From the NCBI GenBank assembly GCA_005882415.1, contig VBAE01000062.1:1-21683 (forward strand): a stretch of DNA of 21,683 bases, in the 5' to 3' direction. Source of the DNA: Alphaproteobacteria bacterium (lineage in GTDB: Bacteria; Pseudomonadota; Alphaproteobacteria; Sphingomonadales; Sphingomonadaceae). The translations under genes were made by a program, and so were the position numbers. Shown piece by piece: positions 15,006-21,683 of the stretch. Positions within the stretch are counted from its first letter, which is position 1; every line of letters begins with the position of its first letter. The notes under the pieces are model-generated. The model saw only the letters and a program-made list of their open reading frames with translations. It was not told where the DNA came from and made no database searches.

Positions 15006-16615
15006 AGGCGAGTCCTTCAATTTCTGGAGCAGCTCGGCGGCCTCGTCGTCGCCGGCGGCGACCGCTTTTTCGTACCAGCGCCGGCTCTCCGCCCGGTCGC
15101 GGGCGACTCCGATCCCCTCGGCGTAATTCATGCCGAGGAAGCGCATCGCCCGGGCGTTGCCGAGGTCGGCGGCCCGCCGGTAGAGCTTTACCGCCTGCGC
15201 CTCGTCCTTGGCGGTTCCGGCCCCTTCCTCATACATGACGCCCAAATCCGCGATCGCGTCGCTGTCGTCATTTTCGGCGCCCTTGGCGAACCAGGAAAAG
15301 GCCCGATCCTCGTCCTTCTCGCCCAATGAGCCGTTGAGATAGAGGGTGCCGATCAGGTCCTGCGCGCGCCCGTCGTCCTGGTCCGCGGCCTTCTTGTACC
15401 AGCGATAGGCCTCCTGCGCGTCCTTCTCGACGCCGCGGCCCGAATCGTAGAAGGCGCCGATATTGGTCATCGCCGTCGCCTCGCCGAGCGCCGCGGCCTT
15501 GCGGTACCAGAGCAAAGCCTGGGCATAATCCTGACCGACGCCCTCGCCGCTTTCGAAGGCATAGCCGAGGTCGTTCATCGCCGAGCCGTTCCCGGCGTCG
15601 GCAGCCTTGTTCAGCCAAGCCATCGCCTTGAGGAGGTCCTTCTCGGTCCCCGTCGACGCCCTGCCCCGTCGTGTACATCCTGCCGAGATCGACCACCGAC
15701 GGCCAGTGATCGCGCGCGGCCGCCTTCTCGTGGAGGCGCAACGCTTCCTTATAGTCGCGGTCGGTGCCGGAACCGAAGCGCAGCATCTCGGCCAAGGAGG
15801 CGATTCCGCGGAGGTTGTCGGCGTCTGCGGCGAGCCGGTACCAGCGCACCGCCTCGACCGGGTTGGGCGCGACCCCGGTGCCGGTCTGGTAATCGTAGCC
15901 GACATCGACATAGGCGTCGGCATTGCCCCGTTCGGCGGCGGCCTCGTACCAGCTGAAGGCGGTTTCCTTGCTCAGGGGAACGCCCCGGCCATATTCGTAC
16001 ATGATGCCGAGGCTTCGCTGGCAGTCGCTATAGTCGAGGTCGGCGCAGCGGCGGAACAGGCGGGGCGGCTTCGGCATCGTTCTCGGCCACGCCCTTGCCC
16101 TCGTCATAGGCGATGCCCAGCATGTGCATCGCCCCGGCGCTTCCGGCGGCGGCGCCCTTGCGGCTCCACTTCACCGATTCGCGATAATCGACGGGGACGC
16201 CGGTGCCGGCATAATAATCGTAAGCGAGATAATGATAGGCGTCGGCCACGCCCTTGGCCGCCGCCTGGCGGTAGTAAGCGACGGCCTTGGCCGGGTCCTT
16301 CGCCACGCCCTCGCCATTCTCGTAGAGCGCGCCGATGCCGGTCAGAGCGGGCGCATAGCCCTTGCCGGCCGCCTGGATGAACAGCCGCATGGCCGCGGCG
16401 GGGTCCGCCTTCACGCCTTCGCCGTTGCGGTAGAGGGCGGCGAGGAGGCCCAAAGCTTCCGGATTGCCGGCGTCGGCGAGGGGCTTCAGAAGCTCGAGCG
16501 CCCGCTCCCCCTCCCCGGCCTTGCGCGCCGCCTTCGCCTGTTCGAGGCGCAGGGCGACGGGAGCGGCCGCGGAGGCGTCGGGCGTTGCCAGAAGAAGGGC
16601 GAGTGCGAGGATCAT
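14982..16615 (-). pseudogene. Exported Sel1-repeat protein with two one-base frameshifts
   Basis: Sel1-like repeat proteins are alpha-helical scaffolds for protein-protein contacts. After frame correction this gene encodes about 543 residues: a signal peptide (MILALALLLATPDASA), a short helix, then about 13 tandem 36-residue repeats of the pattern A..WY.KAA..G...A...LG..Y..G.GV..D, and a partial last one. The reading frame shifts twice. The first is at an extra C (minus strand) in the run at 16062-16065, after GVAENDAEA. The second is at an extra G in the run at 15648-15651, after GQGVDG. Removing one base at each restores perfect repeat spacing, so assembly errors in G/C runs are as likely as real mutations. 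The ATG at 16615 is preferred over the ATG at 16627, which lies inside the -10 box. Confidence 0.85.
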
Positions 16616-16625
16616 CTGGCCCGCC

Positions 16626-16687
16626 ATAATCGCCGATTTCGCCGCGGCTGACAAATGGTTGATCGTGAGGGCCGGGGCCTGTTTATA
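16626..16687. promoter_or_regulatory. Back-to-back promoters for the Sel1 and reductase genes
   Basis: Minus strand: TTGTCA (16654-16649), 17-base spacer, GATTAT (16631-16626), placing transcription start about 4 bases before the ATG at 16615. Plus strand: TTGATC (16659-16664), 17-base spacer, TTTATA (16682-16687), placing the start at or next to the GTG at 16694. The two -35 boxes are only 4 bases apart, so the promoters may compete or share a regulator. Spacing and symmetry are read directly; activity is inferred. Confidence 0.6.
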
Positions 16688-16693
16688 GGCGCG

Positions 16694-17725
16694 GTGAAGA
16701 TCGCGATCCTCGGTGCCGGCTCGATCGGCTGCTTCGTCGGCGGCGCCTGGTCGGCTGCGGGCCTCTCGGTGCGCTTCGTCGGGCGCAAGAGCTTTGCCGA
16801 TGCGATCGCCGCGAACGGGCTGACCCTCACCGACCAGAATGGCTGGCGGAAGAAGCTTGCGCCCGCGGAGGTGGACTATTCCACACGCACCGCGGCGCTG
16901 ACCGGGGCCGATCTGATCGTCCTCACCGTCAAGAGCACGGGCACCGAGGCGGCGGCGAAGGAGATCGGGCGGCAGGCGAAGAAGGGCGCCGTTGTGCTGA
17001 GCCTTCAGAACGGCGTCAGCAATGTCGAACTGCTTCGTTCGCTCCTGAAGCGGCACGAGGTGGTGCAGGGGATGGTGCCCTATAATGTCGCTTATCTCCG
17101 CGAGGGACGCTTCCATAAGGGCGTGGCGGGCGATCTGGTTGTGACCGACACGCCGGTGACGCGGGCGCTCGCCGAGGCGGTGCCGGACGGGCCGGCGCGG
17201 CTCAAGCTCGCCGCGGACATGCCGGCGGTGGCCTGGGGCAAGCTGCTCATCAACCTCAACAATGCCGTGAACGCGCTGTCGGGGCTGCCGCTGCTCGATC
17301 AGCTGAAGCAGCGCGACTATCGACGGGTGGTCGCCGCTTCGATCGTCGAGGCCCTGGACGTCTTGAAGGCCGCGGGAATCGAGCCCGCCCAGATCGGGCC
17401 GGTGCCGCCGCGGCTCCTTCCCCACGTGATCGGATCGCCCGACCTTATCTTCAACAACGGCTTCCTCAAGCTGCAGAAGATCGACGCCCGCGCCCGATCA
17501 TCGATGTACGACGACCTCGCCGCGGGGCGGCCGACGGAGATCGATTATCTCAACGGCGAGATCGTCAAGCTGGCGGAGAAGATGGGGAAGAAGGCGCCGG
17601 TCAACCGAGCGATCGTCGACCTCGTCCGCCAGGCGGAAGCCGGGGTGGAACGCCCGTGGCCGGCGAAGGAGCTGAGGGATGTCGTGCTGGAGGGAAAGCG
17701 CGCCGCGCCCCTGTTCGGCTACTGA
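16694..17725 (+). CDS. 2-dehydropantoate 2-reductase family protein
   Basis: NADPH-dependent reductase of the ketopantoate reductase fold; in pantothenate synthesis this step makes pantoate. The 343-residue product has the dinucleotide-binding GAGSIGCFVGG (residues 8-18), LQNGVSN (104-110), the catalytic lysine and asparagines in WGKLLINLNNAVNALSG (Lys183, Asn187, Asn190), and the C-terminal SSMYDDLAAGRPTEIDYLNGEI (269-290) that carries the conserved substrate-binding Ser and Glu. It is complete. A GTG start at 16694 begins at the natural first strand (VKIAILGAG). An ATG at 16655 would lie upstream of the promoter. PanE is the obvious candidate, but bacteria often carry paralogues acting on other 2-keto acids, so no symbol is given. 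Confidence 0.88.
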   Translation: MKIAILGAGSIGCFVGGAWSAAGLSVRFVGRKSFADAIAANGLTLTDQNGWRKKLAPAEVDYSTRTAALTGADLIVLTVKSTGTEAAAKEIGRQAKKGAVVLSLQNGVSNVELLRSLLKRHEVVQGMVPYNVAYLREGRFHKGVAGDLVVTDTPVTRALAEAVPDGPARLKLAADMPAVAWGKLLINLNNAVNALSGLPLLDQLKQRDYRRVVAASIVEALDVLKAAGIEPAQIGPVPPRLLPHVIGSPDLIFNNGFLKLQKIDARARSSMYDDLAAGRPTEIDYLNGEIVKLAEKMGKKAPVNRAIVDLVRQAEAGVERPWPAKELRDVVLEGKRAAPLFGY

Positions 17726-17726
17726 T

Positions 17727-17732
17727 TTGACA
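17727..17732 (+). promoter_or_regulatory. Isolated -35-like box before the M1 gene
   Basis: A consensus TTGACA directly follows the reductase stop codon, 51 bases before the M1 start. No good -10 box lies 16-18 bases downstream, so it is only a weak promoter candidate. Confidence 0.2.
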
Positions 17733-17783
17733 GGGGCTTAGGGGCCGCGCAGGGAGCTTGGCGATCATCAGGAGCCGCCCCTC

Positions 17784-20394
17784 ATGCGCCTTACGTCCGC
17801 CGTATCTCCCCTCGCCCTCGCCTTGAGCCTCGCCGCCTGCGCCGCGACCCAGGCGCCGCCCGCCGCCACCGCAAGCACCCAGGCCCCGGCCGCCCGCATC
17901 ATCCCGACCCAGCTCCCTACCAATGTCCGCCCGCTGCAATATGCGATCTCGGTCGCGCCGGACGCGGAGAATCTCCGCTTCGCCGGCTCGGTGCTGATCG
18001 ACGTGGAGGTCAAGGAAGCGACCCGCGAGATCACCCTCAACGCCGCCGACCTCCAGCTTACCCGCGCCGGGCTGAGCCCCATCGCCGGGGGCGCCGCCGT
18101 CGAAGCGAGCCGGATCAGCCTCGACGAGGAGAAGCAGACCGCGACCATGGCCTTCCCGTCGGAGATCGCCCCCGGCCGCTATCGCCTCGCGATCGATTAC
18201 ACCGGCAAGATCTACACCCAGGCCGCCGGCCTGTTCGCGCTCGATTACGAGACCGCGCAGGGCAAGAAGCGCGCGCTATTCACCCAGTTCGAGGCCCCCG
18301 ACGCCCGCCGCTTCTTCCCCGGCTGGGACGAGCCGCAATTCCGCACGCCCTACAATCTCAGCGTCACCGTCCCCGCCGACCGCGACGTGATCGGCAATAT
18401 GCCGCAGGCGGGCGTGCAGATGCACCCGAACGGCACCAAGACCGTGGCCTTCCAGGCGACTCCGCCGATGTCGTCCTACCTGCTCTTCCTCGGCGTGGGC
18501 GAGTTCGACCGGATCACCAAGACCGCCGCCGGAACCGAAGTCGGAGTCGTCTCGGTGCGCGGGAGCGGCGAGAAGGGCCGCTGGGCGCTGGAAGGCGCGT
18601 CGCAGATCCTGCCCTGGTACGGGCAGCAGCCAGTTCTTCGGAGCGATGGAGAATTGGGGCGCGATCTTCTCGTTCGAGTCGATCCTCCTCGTCGATCCCG
18701 CGATCACCACCGAGGCGACCCGCCAGCGCATCTTCGAAGTCGCGGCGCACGAGATGGCGCACCAATGGTTCGGCGATCTCGTCACCATGGCCTGGTGGGA
18801 CGATCTTTGGCTGAACGAGGGTTTCGCCTCCTGGATGGCGACTAAGTCGACCCAGGCGCTGCACCCGGAATGGGAGCCGGCGCTCGGAATCGTCGAGGGG
18901 CGCGAGTCCGCCATCGGGCTCGATTCGGTCGCGACCACCCATCCGATCGTCCAGCACGTCACCACCGTCGAGCAGATCAGCCAGGCCTTCGATTCGATCA
19001 CCTACCGCAAGGGCGAGGCGGTGATCACCATGCTCGAGGATTATGTCGGCGAGGACGCCTGGCGCCGCGGAGTCCAGGATTATGTTCGGATCCACAAGCT
19101 CGGCAACACCCAGACCGACGACCTCTGGGCCGCGGTCGAGCGGGCGGCGGGCAAGCCCGTTACCGCCATCGCGCATGATTTCACGCTCCAGCCGGGCGTT
19201 CCGCTGATCCGCGTCGAGAGTGGTGCCTGCCAGGGCGGCAAGACGAACCTGACCCTGCGCCAGAGCGAATTCACCCGCGACCGGCCCGACAAGGCCTCCG
19301 CGTCCTGGCGGGTGCCGGTGATCGCCGCAACCATCGGCGGCAAGGAGGCGCGGACTTTGGTCAGCGGCGGCTCGGGCAGCCTCGCCGTTCCGGGCTGCGG
19401 GCCGGTGGTCGTGAACTCGGGCCAGGCCGGCTATTACCGCACGCTCTACACGGCGCAGCAGCTCGACGCGCTCCAGGCGAATTTCACCAAGCTGAAGCCG
19501 ATCGACCAGATCGGGCTGCTCGCCGACAATTGGGGTCTCGGTCTCGCCGGCTACCAATCGGCGGCGGAGGCGCTCGACCTGGTCGACGCCGTCCCGGCCA
19601 ACGCCAATCCGCAAGTCTGGTCGCGCACCGCGACCATCCTGCAGAGCGTCCACGACCTCTACAAGGGCGATGCGGCCCGCCAGCCCGCAGTGGCGCGCTA
19701 CGCCTCGGCCAAGCTGTCGCCGGTCCTCGCCCGCATCGGCTGGACGCCCAAGGCCGGCGAGACGCCGACCATCCCGGTGCTCCGCTCCGAGCTGATTTCG
19801 ACACTGGGGGGAATGGGCGATTCGGCCGTGGTGGCCGAGGCCAACCGCCGCTTGTCGAGCAACGACCCTGTCGCCGCCTCCGGTCCGCTTCGCTCGACCA
19901 TCCTCGCGGTGGTGGCGCGCAACACCGACGCCGCGGGCTGGGAGCGGCTTCGCGCCCAGGCCCGGGGCGAGCAGAGCCCGCTGGTCAAGGCGCAGCTCTA
20001 CCGGCTGCTCGGCACCGCCCGCGATCCGGCGCTGGCCCAGCGCGCGCTCGACCTAGCTTTGACCAGCGAGCCCGGCGCGACCACCGGCTCCGCGATCATC
20101 GCCGCGGTCGCCGCCGAGCATCCCGACCTCGCCTTCGACTTCGCGGTCAAGAACCGCGAGAAGGTGGAAGGGCTGATCGACGCCTCGTCGCGCTCGCGCT
20201 TCATCCCCGCTTTGGCCGCCGGTTCAAATGACCCGGCGATCGTCGGGCGGCTCGAGGATTATGCGACCCGCTTCATGACGAAGGAATCGCGCCGCCCGGC
20301 CGACGTCGCGATCGCCTCGATCCGCGACCGCGCCCGGGTCCGCGAGACGAGGCTCCCCGATATCAGCCGCTGGTTCGACGCCCGGCGGGGGTGA
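17784..20394 (+). pseudogene. M1-family aminopeptidase lipoprotein, internal deletion with frameshift
   Basis: Zinc aminopeptidase of the aminopeptidase N type, predicted to be anchored by lipid in the cell envelope (signal peptide with lipobox LAAC, Cys19). Frame 1 runs from the ATG at 17784 (AGGAG upstream) through the N-terminal saddle domain (FEAPDARRFFPGWDEPQFRTPYNLSV) to SQILPWY, at about 18620. The gene then continues in another frame with SSQFFGAMENWG, the zinc motif HEMAHQW (from 18748) and the third ligand in NEGFASW (Glu, 18817-18819), ending at 20394. The roughly 20 residues that normally link PWY to the GAMEN motif are missing, and the frame changes, so about 55-60 bases are absent. 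The C-terminal helical domain is intact. As read, no full protein can be made. Confidence 0.88.
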
Positions 20395-20459
20395 AGAGGG
20401 CGGAAGTGGACGATGTGGACGCGGTTTTCTCGGATGCCCGGGAGGCGTGACCGCTGTTG

Positions 20460-20648
20460 TTTCACCCAAAGCACCAAAGGACCAAAGGAACCAAAGAGGC
20501 TGAGCGGCTTCCTGGCCCGCGCCTACCGATGAGTTTGGATTGGAGCGACGTCGTCGCTCCTTTCAATCCGGCCTGGCGTGGACGCATTGCCGGCATTCGG
20601 CGGCACTGCGCCTTTGGTCCCTTTGGTCCTTTGGTGCTTTGGGTGAAA
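20460..20648. repeat. 189-bp element with 37-bp terminal inverted repeats
   Basis: The left arm 20460-20496 (beginning TTTCACCCAAAGCACCAAAG) and the right arm 20612-20648 (ending TTTGGTGCTTTGGGTGAAA) are inverted copies with 36 of 37 positions matching. Each arm is itself built from short direct CCAAAGGA units. In the centre GGAGCGACG-T-CGTCGCTCC (20542-20560) forms a second perfect hairpin, extended by GGATT (20537-20541) and AATCC (20565-20569). It carries no open reading frame of its own. It fills the 294-bp gap between the convergent M1 and OPT genes. It could be a miniature mobile element, a dispersed repeat, or a large bidirectional terminator; no target-site duplication is obvious. Confidence 0.85.
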
Positions 20649-20688
20649 GGGGCCTCAAGGCAGGGTCCGGCCCAATTCGATTAGACCG

Positions 20689-21683
20689 CTAAGCCCCCGC
20701 GCGGGCGCTTCGGCGGTAGAGCCAGTAGGCGAGGAGGGCGAAGAGGAAGGTTCCGCCCCAGAGCGCGTAGGGGCGGAATTCGTCGCCTACTACGGCCAGA
20801 GGGGTGGCGTTGCCGGCGGCGACGACGATCCCCGCTAGGAGCACCCCGAACAGGCTCTCGCCGACGATCAGGCCGGAGGCGGCGAGGACGCCCATGCGCT
20901 TGTAGCGCTCCGGGTCCGCCGCGCGCGGCGCGTGGCGTTCGTAGAGCCAGCCGGTGACCGCGCCGATCAGCACCATCAGGGTCGCGGACATCGGCAGGTA
21001 GATGCCCATGCCGATGGCGAGCGGGGGAAGCCCAGTCGAGCTTGCCGCCGAGCACCCCTTGCGCGAGCGCGGAGATGAGCGCGGCCTGGGGCGCGGGCAG
21101 AGCCTCGGTCCCGGCTCCCGCGGCGCCGGCGAAGCCGTAGCCCTGGTTCAGGAGATCGAGCACCGGCGGGATCACCGCGGCGCCGAACAGGACTCCGAAC
21201 AGCAAGGCGACCTGCTGCCGCCAGGGCGTCGCTCCGACGAGCTGGCCCGTCTTCAGGTCCTGGAGATTGTCGTTGGAGATGGTCGCGACCCCGAACACCA
21301 CGCCGGTGACGATCAGCGCGTAGGCGACCAGCGCCTGGCTCTGCGCGGCGGTCGCCCCGGCGCCGACCACCGCGAGGAGCAGCAGCGAGGAGCCGAGGAT
21401 GGAGAGGATGCCGACGCCGGAAATGGGGCTGTTCGAGGCGCCGATCAGGCCCGCCATATAACCGCAGACCGCGGCGATGAACGCGCCTGCGAGCAGCACG
21501 AAGACGAGGCTCCCGGCGATGACCAAAGCCTCCTGCCCCGGCGCGGCATTGCCGAGCTGCTGGTGGAGGAGGAAGCCGATCGGGATCAGCGAGGCGAGGA
21601 TTCCGCCGGCGACGAAACCGATCGGAATGTCGCGCTCGCCCAGCGCAAGCGCTCCCCCCTGCCCCGCATTGCGCACCCGCGAT
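20689..21683 (-). pseudogene. OPT-family oligopeptide transporter, C-terminal part, deleted and frameshifted
   Basis: Inner-membrane proton-coupled transporter for oligopeptides or peptide-like metallophores. The gene runs off the right edge with no start inside the window. The first part (from 21683) has many hydrophobic helices and the OPT hallmark TISNDNLQDLKTGQLVGATPWRQQ, and ends at GGKLDW (about 21035). The rest is in another frame, LPPLAIGMGIYLPMSATLM onward to the TAG at 20689-20691, and includes GLIVGESLFGVLLAGIVV. About 25-30 residues that normally separate GGKLDW from LPPLA are absent. So a deletion that is not a multiple of three lies near 21030. It converges with the M1 gene across the 189-bp repeat, and both point to peptide use. 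Confidence 0.85.

Noticed and set aside
15648..16065. Programmed ribosomal frameshifting in the Sel1-repeat gene
   Set aside because: The shift sites are plain G/C runs without a slippery heptamer and downstream structure typical of programmed sites; simple one-base insertion explains both.
18514..19653. Minus-strand open frame opposite the M1 gene
   Set aside because: Shadow; no motif, and the M1 zinc and GAMEN motifs fix the coding strand.

Overview
The window looks like chromosomal DNA of a sphingomonad (Alphaproteobacteria, Sphingomonadales). It is GC-rich, with strong G/C in third codon positions. It has the order ileS, lspA, then a DUF3035/BamF-type lipoprotein, an alphaproteobacterial family. 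It also has the dense set of exported peptidases common in these bacteria. No rRNA, tRNA, CRISPR array, transposase or phage gene is visible. The placement is inferred from gene content and protein resemblance only.

Layout. 1-94: tail of an unidentified upstream region. 95-3872 (+): ileS, lspA and a broken BamF-like lipoprotein gene, tightly packed as one operon, then a small unknown gene (3918-4280). 4280-4420: a 141-bp nested palindrome between convergent genes. 4399-9660 (-): a four-gene run in the order M28 peptidase, 3-mercaptopyruvate sulfurtransferase (sseA), cystathionine beta-lyase-like gene (metC), MscS-type channel, with ATGA overlaps at the last two junctions. 9771-11727 (-): a broken M13 metallopeptidase. 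11825-12509 (-): an XRE regulator and a membrane protein, with an operator-like palindrome upstream. 12578-14032 (-): an S10 serine carboxypeptidase. 14177-15005 (+): a small GIY-YIG protein and queF. 14982-16615 (-): a Sel1-repeat protein with two one-base frameshifts. 16694-17725 (+): a ketopantoate-reductase-like enzyme. 17784-20394 (+): an M1 aminopeptidase lipoprotein with an internal deletion and frameshift. 20460-20648: a 189-bp element with 37-bp inverted arms. 20689-21683 (-): the C-terminal part of an OPT peptide transporter, also deleted and frameshifted, running off the right edge.

How the genes fit together. The peptidases (M28, M13, S10, M1), at least three with visible signal peptides, plus the OPT transporter form a peptide-digestion and uptake theme. 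SseA and MetC handle sulfur amino acids. IleS and QueF serve translation, and LspA matures lipoproteins, two of which (BamF-like and M1) are encoded here.

Two patterns stand out. First, short internal segments (roughly 20-40 codons) seem to be missing from four to six genes, usually with a frame change, and a further gene has two one-base insertions in G/C runs. Either this is a locus in decay or the assembly is faulty; the sequence alone cannot decide. Second, a 135-bp palindromic repeat sits in frame inside the essential gene ileS, which remains open and keeps all its catalytic motifs. This resembles the protein-coding palindromic elements known from Rickettsia. Several genes also have promoter-like -10 boxes only 6-10 bases before the start codon, suggesting leaderless mRNAs.
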